64,000 nt of DNA from CBDFHF01 sp965247565 (GTDB lineage Bacteria; Pseudomonadota; Gammaproteobacteria; Methylococcales; Methylomonadaceae), in the NCBI GenBank assembly GCA_965247565.1, contig CBDFHF010000001.1:372001-436000 (forward strand), read 5' to 3'. How positions within the stretch are numbered: the first letter of the stretch is position 1; each line of letters opens with the position of its first letter. The position numbers were made by a program, and so were the translations under genes. Under the pieces are notes generated by a model that worked only from the letters and a program-made list of their open reading frames with translations, made no database searches and was not told where the DNA came from. Positions 45,448 to 53,772 of the stretch are shown here, piece after piece.

Positions 45448-47081
45448 ATGGAAAACGCCTCTAAACCGACACTATTTGACCCTAAAACGGCCAGCAAATC
45501 CCAGCTGGCTGAGATAGTTCTGGCGTTGATGACGCAGCTTGAAGCTAAGGATGCCGAGCTTCAGGCCAACCAGGTTGAGATACAAACAAAGCAAGTCGAT
45601 ATTCAAGCCAAAGAACTCAAAATCCAATCGTTGACCTACGAACTCGCCCATCTGCGTCGGATGCGCTATGGCGTCAAAAGCGAATCTCTGACACCACTGC
45701 AGCGTGATCTGTTCACTGACACCTGGAATGAAGACCTGGCCGCCATTGAGGCGGAGCTGGAAGTACTGACGTCCGGACAGCCTATTGTCACAGCGGAAAG
45801 ACCCAAGCGCGCCCGTGCCGGTCGCCAACCCTTACCGGATCATCTGCCGCGTATCGAACATCGTCATGAACCGGAGTCCTGCACTTGCGGCCAGTGTGGT
45901 CATTCTCTGGTGATGATCCGTGTAGACATCACCGAGCAATTGGATGTGGAACCGGCTAAGTTTTTTGTACACCGGCATATCCGTCCGCAATATGCCTGCC
46001 GCCAGTGTGAGGCCATGACTGCAGCGCCCATTCCTGCGGCCATCATTGATGGCGGATTGGCGGCTGTGGGCTTAATGGTGTGGTTGCTGGTGTGTAATAC
46101 GTCGACCACCTGCCGCTCTACCGCATCGAGCAAATGGCCGCCCGCCACCAAGTCAATTTAGCCCGCACCACCTTATCAGATTGGGTAGGACGCTTGGGTG
46201 TGGCCTTACAGCCCTTAGCGGATCGTTTGGCTTGGCACTTATTACAAGGCAACACCTTGCATGCGGATGAAACGCCCGTATCACAACTGGATCCTGGACG
46301 GGGCAAAACCAAAAAAGCCTATCTATGGGCCTACCGCAGCAATGATTTGCAGCCGGTGTCACGCATCATCGTGTTCGATTACCAATCGGGCCGCAGTGGG
46401 GCTTGCGTTCGGCAATTTCTGGACGATTGGCAAGGCCACTTGATGGTTGATGATTACAGTGGGTACAAAGCCTCGTTCAACAACAAAAAAACAGAAGTGC
46501 CCTGTATTGAGCTCGCCAGCTGGGCTCATGCGCGCCGGAAATTCTTTGACCTGTACAAGGCCGACCAAAACCCCATGGCCAAGGAAGCCGTGGAGCGGAT
46601 TAATGGGTTATACGACATCGAAAAGCAATGCAACGGTTTGGACGCAGCTGCCCGCCAGCAGCTGCGGGCAGAACAAAGCCAGCCCATCCTGGATGCCTTG
46701 CACCCGTGGCTCACTGAAACCCGCGCGCGTACCGCCAAGGGTGGTACTTCAGCCAAAGCGATCGACTACACCTTGCGCCGCTGGACCAGCCTTACCCGCT
46801 ATGCAAAAACCGGCCACTTACCAATTGATAATAATCCCGTGGAAAATGTCATAAGACCCATCGCCATTGGAAAAAAAAATTGGTTATTTGTGGGATCCGA
46901 ACGCGCAGGACAGCGCGCCGCCGTCATTCAAAGCTTATTTGGCACCGCTAAGCTCAACGGTCTAAATCCAGAAACTTGGTTAAAAGACACGCTGGAAAAA
47001 TTGCCTACTTGGCCAAATAGCCGTATTGATGAGTTGCTACCATTGACGCCAGAAGCCATTGAAAAAGTGATGCTTAAATAA
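45448..47081 (+). pseudogene. tnpC: IS66 transposase TnpC with a one-base frameshift
   Basis: The first frame runs MENASKPTLFDPKTASKSQL to AAVGLMVWLLVC. One A is missing near 46096-46097 (TGTAATAC against an expected TGTAAATAC), after which the correct frame is YVDHLPLYRIEQMAARHQVN, then LHADETPVSQLDPGRG, MVDDYSGYK, WAHARRKFFDLY and DNNPVENVIRPIAIGKKNW to the stop at 47081. With the base restored it would be about 545 residues like the intact TnpC at 6543. As read, the element cannot move on its own. Confidence 0.88.
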
Positions 47082-47233
47082 AATTCCTTCGTCAAAGTGT
47101 CGGGGGTGAACGTTTACTTTATAACGGCAGACGATCACATTCAATATTAGGCTATAAAACCCCATTGGAATTTGAACGAGAATTTTATAGCAAGGTTGCC
47201 TGAAAAAGTGTCCTGTTTTTGTTGACCATTACA

Positions 47234-47574
47234 TTGCGGTAAGGCCTTGAAGCCGGAGAAGTCTTCAACACCTTTTTTGGCATCATTCAATACCCCGGTA
47301 AGCTTTCCGGCGTTAAAAGTTTCCCCCAACAAGGCTTCCGGGCTGGTTTGAATACCGCATTCTTGCAAGACAAAGCGGAGTAAACCAAATAAGACGGGGG
47401 CAAAACGTTCCGGATTTTTATTGACCAGCCGGAGAGATTTTTTTACGCCGTCACCGGGTCCAGGTATCCAACCTACGATGGCGAGGACTAAATCAAACTG
47501 GGCATTTTCTTTATCGTCGGTTTTTTTGTCCTTTAAATGTAAGAAATGTCAGTTGTAAAGTCGGGTTGCGGCAT
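47234..47574 (-). pseudogene. T6SS cargo-type gene, frameshifted and cut by the IS3-family element
   Basis: An ATG at 47574 (MPQPDFTTD) is followed after one missing base near 47548 by HFLHLKDKKTDDKENAQFDL and VLAIVGWIPGPGDGVKKSLR, LVNKNPERFAPVLFGLLRFV, QECGIQTSPEALLGETFNAG. It ends at the IS3 inverted repeat. The IPGPGDGVK segment and position behind vgrG-effector-immunity suggest the conserved N-terminal half of a polymorphic-toxin type protein; the C-terminal toxin part would have been removed. It is 20 bp downstream of the immunity gene. I cannot name the toxin class. Confidence 0.6.
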
Positions 47575-47594
47575 GGTCTGTTCTATGGTGGTCC

Positions 47595-48668
47595 TTACTG
47601 CTGGTCGGGGTCAAAATACCAGATGACTTCACCCCAGTCGGAGTATTGGGTGTCGGGGAGATTATCGCCTTTGGTAAAATGACGGCGACCGGCTTCGCCA
47701 GTTAAAGCCGGAGTAAACCAAACGCCGGTTTCGGGAACGATTTCGCCGTGCAGGGCGCGCAGCCGAGGCGGGGCAGCATTGAAGAACTCATCGTCGGTAC
47801 TGGTGCGGCGATTTTCTGCATAGAGCTTCCTGGCATAGGCCACCAAGTCCTTGGGGTAAACCATATGGTCTATGGTGCTGTCGTCGATGTCTAAAATATA
47901 ACAGACCGCACCGGCCTCAAACGCCCAGTAGCCGTAGTAGGGGCCGGTGTCCTCAAAGATGTGCTTGTGACCGTCATACCAGCGGCAACCACCGCCGCCC
48001 TGCGCCTTGTACCAGTTTTCGCAGTATTTTTTGACCATCTCGATTTGCTTGGCGGGCTTGCCTTGTTCATACCAGCAGTCCAGCAGCAATTGGTATGGCT
48101 GCTCATGGATCAGGCCGTCTGCGGGCTCGTCGTCTTCCTCGACATAATCCGCAATCAGCCTGTCGAACAGTTCGTCGCCCCAGCGCACGGAACGCAGCAA
48201 TTCGACCAGCCGCAGCATGGAGCGGTTGTCGCGTAAGAGCAGCGCAACCCCGATGAGTTGCAGGGTGTCCTGGTAGTCGATTCGGTTTCTGAAATCGACG
48301 GGGGAGACTTCAATTTCTATGCCTTTTTCGGGGTAAAGCTTAACCCGTTCCTTACGGCGTTCAATTTCACAGTGATACCACTCCTCAAATTCGTCCACCA
48401 CTTCGCCCAGGCGCGGGGCAAGTTCGTCGAGGTTTACGCCGCCGGTGTAGTCCAGCATCCACAGCCAGAATTTTTCGTGGTAGATGAATTGTTGAAAAAG
48501 TGTGATATCACTTAAGTCTGGTTCGGCCTTTTGACGGCAAATATTTACATTATCGCGTTCCAGTTGAATGCCACTTAACTGATCTATTCTATTTTTTTCA
48601 TAAAACGCCTCGTACATAAACTGCTGGCGGCGGCGTTCGTGGAATGGAGTTTCTGGTTGGTCGGTCAT
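47595..48668 (-). CDS. PoNi-type immunity protein (DUF1910/DUF1911 region)
   Basis: 357 residues from the ATG at 48668; an earlier ATG at 48674 lies only 2 bases from the AAGGAA site, so the second is preferred. The DUF1910 part includes FWLWMLDYTGGVNLDELAPR, and the DUF1911 part DEPADGLIHEQPYQLLLDCW and YWAFEAGAVCYILDIDDSTI. These are the marks of immunity proteins for PoNe DNases. A C-terminal extension (VPETGVWFTPALTGEAGRR to GEVIWYFDPDQQ) goes beyond the usual domain. Very acidic, as expected for a protein that covers a nuclease. It follows the effector gene by 37 bp. Confidence 0.82.
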   Translation of the reverse strand: MTDQPETPFHERRRQQFMYEAFYEKNRIDQLSGIQLERDNVNICRQKAEPDLSDITLFQQFIYHEKFWLWMLDYTGGVNLDELAPRLGEVVDEFEEWYHCEIERRKERVKLYPEKGIEIEVSPVDFRNRIDYQDTLQLIGVALLLRDNRSMLRLVELLRSVRWGDELFDRLIADYVEEDDEPADGLIHEQPYQLLLDCWYEQGKPAKQIEMVKKYCENWYKAQGGGGCRWYDGHKHIFEDTGPYYGYWAFEAGAVCYILDIDDSTIDHMVYPKDLVAYARKLYAENRRTSTDDEFFNAAPPRLRALHGEIVPETGVWFTPALTGEAGRRHFTKGDNLPDTQYSDWGEVIWYFDPDQQ

Positions 48669-48705
48669 TGTCATTTTCCTTTAAGTCCCGTTTTTCTTAT
48701 GGGTT

Positions 48706-50448
48706 TCATCGCCTTCCCGTGGGTCGGCCTGACCTTGTCGGGCGATTATTAGGTGCGGGCTTGTCGGTTTTTGGTTGCTTTGGGGATTGCGGATTGGATT
48801 TCAATATGTCCTTATATTCGTTATCTAAAAAATCAACCTCCTGATAACTAAACTGGTCGGAGAACTCGTGGGTCGGCTTATGGTAATTGTACACCTCGGG
48901 GTCGTGCAGGCCTTCCTTGGCGGTGGCCGCCATGGTCAGTGCCACGCCATGATCGGCCATGCCGCCTGCCATGCCGCCCTTCACGGAAGTGCCGGGCTTG
49001 AGGGTATAACCTTTGAGCGGCTTGAATTTTCCGGGCACAATCAGGAACAGGTAGACGAAGCGGTTGTTGATGTTTTTCTCTGTCGTTATTGCTCTAAGAG
49101 TACTGGCTTTTACCCACTTCTTACTCATCTGCAAGCCTAGGGTATCAGGCTGGCTCAACAGGTACCAGAGCGACAACTGGCGTTCGGTCAGGTTGGGCGG
49201 CGGCTCAAAGCGCGTGGCCGGCTTTTCCTTACCCGTTTTTTTGTTGGTATGGGGTCTAGTCGCTTTGTCGCCGAAGTAAACAATCGAACCCGGCGATTCG
49301 TAACACTTGGCCTCCACAAAGTGATAAGTGCCACCACCGAGCGACCACACACCGTCGATGCCCTTCTGGTAGGGGCGTTTTATGTGTTCCGCCACCAGTT
49401 CGGTCGGACTGCTGTCTTGGCTAGGGGTTTTCTCGTTGACCAGCTTGGCGGTGGACGACCACTTGGGCGTGGGCTTACTGCCTTCCACCTGACCGTGCGG
49501 CCAATTGCCACCGACCTGCTTCATGTGGTGGTAATCTCCCATGTGTTCGCCCAGCAGGGCCCTGTAACTTTTAGTGGCCGCTTTTAAGGCAGACTGAGTC
49601 AAGGCGGTGGTCATTGAGGGTCGCCCGGTTGTGCCTTTGTCGGCACTTTGCGCTTTAGTGCCGTTAATGTCTTTGTGTTGATCTGCATTTTTATTGGCCG
49701 GGCGTTCGCCCTTGACCGACGTTTGCTGATATTTTCCGGTTCGCTTTTCAGATTTGCTATGGACTGAACTATGATGCGAAGGCATCTGCTGCGCCATTGC
49801 CACCACCAGCACAGCGGCATCTTCACCTAATAGTTCGTTAACAAAATCCCGCACCGCATAAATCCCTTCGTTCAACGCCGCGTTATACTTGCCCTGCATG
49901 CCGCGAATGCTGGGCAACAGATCCATAGCCAACCCTTCTAGACTATCGGGTACCCACCAGCGTGGGGCGCTCAACCATCTCAGCAACTGTATCATTGCCG
50001 CCAGTGCCAGATCAATTTTAACCGCCGCTTCTTGTGCCAAGTGCCCCCATTGCAACGTCTTCGCCCAAGTAATGGCTGCACCCTTTTTCATGCCACGCAT
50101 ACGCTCGAGTAATTCCACGCCACCCTGGATGAATTTACCGGCCACTTTACGCTCTTTCCACAAGACTTTTAGCGCGGTTTTCATGGCACTGCCGAATTCC
50201 GGTATGCAACCTAAAGCTGCTAGAGCCAAGTTGAGCTTTTCTTCGCGGCTGGCCTTGGCTAAACCGCCATTACGGTTAATACGGAATAAAACGCCTGCCA
50301 CATCGCGCACGTCCAAAATTTGATCGATGACAGGAATCAGACCGAGTAAGCCATTAATAATTACGGTGGACGTTGGCGCGTTTTCGTCCCAATCGCCCAT
50401 TAGCAATGCTTTGAGCCATTTAACGCTATCGTCTATTAGATCGCCCAT
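48706..50448 (-). CDS. PoNe-type DNase effector of the type VI secretion system
   Basis: 580 residues from the ATG at 50448, which has an ideal AAGGAGGAAAACTAAC site formed by the end of vgrG. The N-terminal half (about 1-240) is alpha-helical with hydrophobic segments (VIINGLLGLIPVIDQILDVR) and probably serves loading or delivery. A low-complexity linker (about 245-310) leads to the nuclease domain, where GIDGVWSL (Asp365) and FVEAKCYES (Glu379, Lys381) form a PD-(D/E)xK site, followed by LTERQLSLWYLLSQ. The tail is rich in Lys and Arg. The vgrG-effector-immunity order strongly supports T6SS delivery into competing bacteria. Confidence 0.82.
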   Translation of the reverse strand: MGDLIDDSVKWLKALLMGDWDENAPTSTVIINGLLGLIPVIDQILDVRDVAGVLFRINRNGGLAKASREEKLNLALAALGCIPEFGSAMKTALKVLWKERKVAGKFIQGGVELLERMRGMKKGAAITWAKTLQWGHLAQEAAVKIDLALAAMIQLLRWLSAPRWWVPDSLEGLAMDLLPSIRGMQGKYNAALNEGIYAVRDFVNELLGEDAAVLVVAMAQQMPSHHSSVHSKSEKRTGKYQQTSVKGERPANKNADQHKDINGTKAQSADKGTTGRPSMTTALTQSALKAATKSYRALLGEHMGDYHHMKQVGGNWPHGQVEGSKPTPKWSSTAKLVNEKTPSQDSSPTELVAEHIKRPYQKGIDGVWSLGGGTYHFVEAKCYESPGSIVYFGDKATRPHTNKKTGKEKPATRFEPPPNLTERQLSLWYLLSQPDTLGLQMSKKWVKASTLRAITTEKNINNRFVYLFLIVPGKFKPLKGYTLKPGTSVKGGMAGGMADHGVALTMAATAKEGLHDPEVYNYHKPTHEFSDQFSYQEVDFLDNEYKDILKSNPQSPKQPKTDKPAPNNRPTRSGRPTGRR

Positions 50449-50449
50449 G

Positions 50450-53400
50450 TTAGTTTTCCTCCTTAAATCCACGCCGAGCTTTAGCATCGGCTAATAATCG
50501 CTGCGCCTCAGATCGATCTTTTGGGTTATCCCATTCCGGTGGCTCGTTGGCGGGAGGTTCCCACCTGCCTTGATCTTCGCCATATTCCACGAAATATTCG
50601 CCAGGCGGTACGCCTTCAATTCGAGCAAAGCCCTTATTGTCCAGCTTTCCAGTAATAACCTGACCCGTTTTTAAGGTGACTCTATAAGGCGCTCCAACAA
50701 CGGGATTAAGATCGTCATAGTGGTAATTAAGCTCAATGGCGTGTGTTTGAACGCTGTTTTGCGCACTGGGCAAAATCAGCAATTCATTGGGTACCGTCCC
50801 CGGCCCAGCCAGCTCCTTCAAACTGGCCTTAAAGTGCATCGCCCCCGGCCCATGAATCATAATATTGCCGCCTTCCAGCTTGATATAAGCGCCTTGTGCG
50901 GTCATCAGTAGGTGTTGGGGGGCAGCAATCGTGACCGTTTGTTGGGTGCTGGCTACCGTGATGGTTTTATCGGCGGTGAGGGTTGTTTTGTCACTCTGGC
51001 TTTGCACACTGACCTTGCCGGTTGCCGCATGCAGTTTAATGCCCGTTTCGGTATTGGGTTTGCTGGCGTTGTCGGCTTTTCCGTAAGTAAACAAACTCAT
51101 ACCATTGTTGATCAGCTGGTGATGAATGCCCTGGCTGGCCACATTCAGATCGTGGCTGGCAGTCAAGCTAGACGTGTGACCGGCACTCAGAATAGCATCA
51201 GCGGGTGTACTGGCGACGATACCGGCTGGGCTACTGAATTGCAGGTGTGGTTCGCTATAAGCCGTGGCCTGACCTGAACCGCCTGAGTCCGGACCTTGCC
51301 CAGTAGTGCTTGGCCCGTCTGCCTGTTGAGCCGAGCGGCCCGATTCGGTCGCACCGAGCACCTCAATACTGTGCGCCTGCTGCGTGATAGCCGGCAGATC
51401 TTTGGGTAGTGGTTCACTGAGTAGCTTGGCATTGTGTTGTTGAGCGGTCTGCGCCAGAGACTGCTGCAACTGCTGGCTTTGCTGGTGTTGCGCCAGCGCT
51501 TCTTGACTGTCCAAATGATGGCTGGTCGCCTGAGTCCGGGCATCCGTGCTGATCAACAAACCTTGCCCGGCTCGCAGTGCGGCACTGTGTGGGGTTTTTA
51601 ACTCCACCCCAAAGCCGACTTTATTCAGTCGTTCATTGTCGCTCTGATGACGCAGATGGCCCAGATTAAGCTCCGCACTGCCTTGATGCGCGCTGGCATG
51701 GTGTTGCAGACTGGTACGGCTTTCCCCGGGACTGTCATCAAACACCCACTGATTATAAACCCCTGTACCGTGCTGGCTTTGGCTCATCGCCTGGCTTTTA
51801 AAACCGGATAAACTGGCTGGATGCGCATGGCCGGCGCTGTCACCGGGGAACCAAGGCGGTGCATTACCCGTGGCACGGCCCGCGCCCTGAGTGACCTGAT
51901 TATGAGGCGCATTCGCCTGGCCTTGGCCATTATACAAACTGGCAATCACCACCGGTCGGTCGATGTCGCCCTCGATAAAATCGATGAGCACCTCCTGGCC
52001 AATGCGCGGAATCACCACCCCACCCCAATTAGCCCCCGCCGTGGGTGCCAAATTAGCCAGTACCCGCACCCAAGTACCACTTTGATCAGTGGCCGGTGCC
52101 CCGCTAAACCCCTTGGGGCATAAATGCCCCGAACGCGGATGCGTTAGCCGACTGTGGCTAGCCTCACCGCGTTGCCAATGGAACTGCACCTTAATGCGGT
52201 GGTCGCGGTCGGTGTAGATGACTTCCCCCGGTGGCCCCACCACTACAGCGGTTTGCTGACCGTACACTGTGGGTTTGGGATACAGATCGTGACCGTATGA
52301 GTCAACGTGGGGATTGCGATAGGGTAGGGCACTGGGCAGAGCAAACAGCCGATGGCGATACAAGGGACGCTCGCCCAGCTGATGTCTGTTATTCGTGCCT
52401 TGAACCAGCGAATACCATTCCCTGTCAGCGCTGAATGGAGGGTGATCTTGCGGACGCTGGTCGCCCGCCTCCGTCTGGCCAGCGCGGTTAGGATTCATAC
52501 GGACATCCAGCGTGGCATCAGAGCCAGACAATGCCCAGCCGGTTTGCGGCAAGCCCAGATTTTGCTCAACCAGCGCCTGCAAATCCGCACTCAGATTATT
52601 ATGAGCTTGATGCCATACCTGCCAAATCAACTGTGGCTCCTGACTGCTACGGTGACTATGACCTTGCAGCGTAAACAGCGTAGCCGGACACACCGTGCGT
52701 ACCGTCCCCTCCGCCACAATGCGTTGCTGATGGGCTGTTAAAGCTTGTTGGCGACGATCCGCCACACGCTGGCCTTGTTCGCGGGTCGGATACGCATAAG
52801 CCCCCAGGCTCTCTTGAACATGGCTGGGATAATCCAGCCCGCCCGCAAAATGTTCGCTACTGACCGCACTGACCGGACGCTGACTGAGACTTCGGTAATC
52901 CCAGCTTTGCAAACTGACTGTTTGTGGCACGGTAACATAATGAACTCGCCAGCGATCAATTCGATCCTCCTGAATCACCGTGCCCGGCTGGGCGAATGCA
53001 ATCTCGCTTTGCGCGTTCGGCTGAAATGCGCCATTATGATCGGCAATCACCAGCGTATGGCTGCCTAGACTGGCGCTATGCGCATCGCCCACCGGCTCAA
53101 TCCACGAGAACAACCCTTCTTCCGCCATCAGCCGGGCCATAAAATCCGCATCGCTTTCCTGATACTGACAGGTCAATGACCGTTTTGGATACACGCCGCG
53201 ATCCGCCAGATCAAACCGCCAGCGCGGATCCAGCTTGCCTTGGCCCTGGTAGCTTGTAAAGATCACCTCCAGGATATCGAACACCGTCATGTCCTGATAA
53301 ATGGCGCTGTCCTGAGTAAAAGCCAAAAACGCCGTCCACGGCTCCAGTCGCAACCGGTACCGTGCCAAACCGGCATTAGCGCCCACGGCTTCCACCCGGG

Positions 53401-53647
53401 TGATATGTCCATGAAAAGGACGAAAATCGGTACGACTATGCGCCGTTTGCAGCTCCAGCAGTACCGGCTGACCGATTAAGGTCTTTAGTTCGATGTGGGC
53501 ATCTTCACTCAAGGCGGTGATGTCCAGACAGCATAGGCCGTTTAGGTTTTCAATACCGGTGAAGCTTTCGGCTAGTAGTTTGTCAGCACCCAGCGGCGTG
53601 GTCAGTCTGAGCAGACGGTCATGTTGAGTCCAGGAGGATATGGTCAT
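50450..53647 (-). CDS. vgrG: Type VI secretion tip protein VgrG with DUF2345 and C-terminal TTR-like domain
   Basis: 1065 residues. The gp27/gp5-like core runs to about residue 590 with PGEVIYTDRDHRIKVQFHWQ and PRIGQEVLIDFIEGDIDRPV. A long helical/low-complexity spacer and a DUF2345 beta-region follow (TLTADKTITVASTQQTVTIA). The end is a transthyretin-like module (PYRVTLKTGQVITGKLDNKG, VPPGEYFVEYG), which in VgrG proteins recruits cargo effectors. The gene sits directly before the PoNe effector (1-bp gap), fitting co-delivery. Residues 509-514 (LCPKGF) look like an in-frame copy of the short dispersed insertion. Confidence 0.93.
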   Translation of the reverse strand: MTISSWTQHDRLLRLTTPLGADKLLAESFTGIENLNGLCCLDITALSEDAHIELKTLIGQPVLLELQTAHSRTDFRPFHGHITRVEAVGANAGLARYRLRLEPWTAFLAFTQDSAIYQDMTVFDILEVIFTSYQGQGKLDPRWRFDLADRGVYPKRSLTCQYQESDADFMARLMAEEGLFSWIEPVGDAHSASLGSHTLVIADHNGAFQPNAQSEIAFAQPGTVIQEDRIDRWRVHYVTVPQTVSLQSWDYRSLSQRPVSAVSSEHFAGGLDYPSHVQESLGAYAYPTREQGQRVADRRQQALTAHQQRIVAEGTVRTVCPATLFTLQGHSHRSSQEPQLIWQVWHQAHNNLSADLQALVEQNLGLPQTGWALSGSDATLDVRMNPNRAGQTEAGDQRPQDHPPFSADREWYSLVQGTNNRHQLGERPLYRHRLFALPSALPYRNPHVDSYGHDLYPKPTVYGQQTAVVVGPPGEVIYTDRDHRIKVQFHWQRGEASHSRLTHPRSGHLCPKGFSGAPATDQSGTWVRVLANLAPTAGANWGGVVIPRIGQEVLIDFIEGDIDRPVVIASLYNGQGQANAPHNQVTQGAGRATGNAPPWFPGDSAGHAHPASLSGFKSQAMSQSQHGTGVYNQWVFDDSPGESRTSLQHHASAHQGSAELNLGHLRHQSDNERLNKVGFGVELKTPHSAALRAGQGLLISTDARTQATSHHLDSQEALAQHQQSQQLQQSLAQTAQQHNAKLLSEPLPKDLPAITQQAHSIEVLGATESGRSAQQADGPSTTGQGPDSGGSGQATAYSEPHLQFSSPAGIVASTPADAILSAGHTSSLTASHDLNVASQGIHHQLINNGMSLFTYGKADNASKPNTETGIKLHAATGKVSVQSQSDKTTLTADKTITVASTQQTVTIAAPQHLLMTAQGAYIKLEGGNIMIHGPGAMHFKASLKELAGPGTVPNELLILPSAQNSVQTHAIELNYHYDDLNPVVGAPYRVTLKTGQVITGKLDNKGFARIEGVPPGEYFVEYGEDQGRWEPPANEPPEWDNPKDRSEAQRLLADAKARRGFKEEN
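52106..52123 (+). repeat. Possible 18-bp dispersed insertion, site 5 (in vgrG)
   Basis: AAACCCCTTGGGGCATAA on the plus strand, in frame in vgrG as LCPKGF. Without it the protein would read HPRSGHSGAPATDQSGTW, closer to usual VgrG sequences (HP-S-G...APA...SGTWVRV). The match to the 17-bp copies is partial (ACCC, GGGCA, AA). Confidence 0.45.
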
Positions 53648-53772
53648 CAGTTTGCCTTGTTCGTGGTTAGGCCATTGCGATCATCGTGCTGAGCGGTCAT
53701 GAGCGGATACCTTGAGTTCACGAGTCACTCGGCTTTAGGCAGTGTTATTTAGTTAATGTTGTTGGAGGCCAT

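Larger units (their letters stand above)
44666..47117 (+). mobile_element. IS66-family insertion sequence, second element
   Basis: 2452 bp; starts GTATCGGCCTAGCCGTCACA, right end inverted GTAAACGTTCACCCCCGACA. The exact 8-bp target duplication TTTATAAC is at 44658-44665 and 47118-47125, within the YN codons of IS3 orfB. It is related to, but clearly distinct from, the IS66 element at 5731-8229. One gene, tnpC, is frameshifted. Confidence 0.93.
41427..47203 (+). pseudogene. IS3-family transposase (orfA/orfB), interrupted by two IS and three short insertions
   Basis: orfA starts at 41427 (MSNSEKAKKPKFTLEFKQDA) with a helix-turn-helix (HQQAADSLGVSLSALGRWVK) and a leucine-zipper region. A 17-bp insertion at 41698 ends it early. 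orfB resumes with KKAAVFFAKELG and the CTYGSRRLSDALKKADL block, then NQVWTTDITYVWT (first Asp) and VVVDLFSRQVVGWAI. A second 17-bp insertion at 42293 shifts the frame before WRRKPDPGLLHHSDRGSQYA; an 18-bp insertion at 42443 adds GLPLGY after CWE. The 3' end is split: EQLNYEKF up to 42526, RTKEAAKLSIIDYFAFYN at 44611-44665, and GRRSHSILGYKTPLEFEREF at 47126-47203. Confidence 0.88.
41362..47233 (+). mobile_element. IS3-family element carrying three nested insertion sequences
   Basis: The ends match: left TGTAATGGTTTAATAAAACC, right end inverted TGTAATGGTCAACAAAAACA, both continuing GGACACTT. Inside lie an IS1-family element at 42527-44605 (which holds the 1328-bp IS5-family element) and an IS66-family element at 44666-47117. 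Subtracting these and their duplications leaves about 1.3 kb, the normal size of an IS3 element. The bases flanking the whole do not form a 3-bp repeat (GTG and TTG), consistent with rearrangement. Confidence 0.9.
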
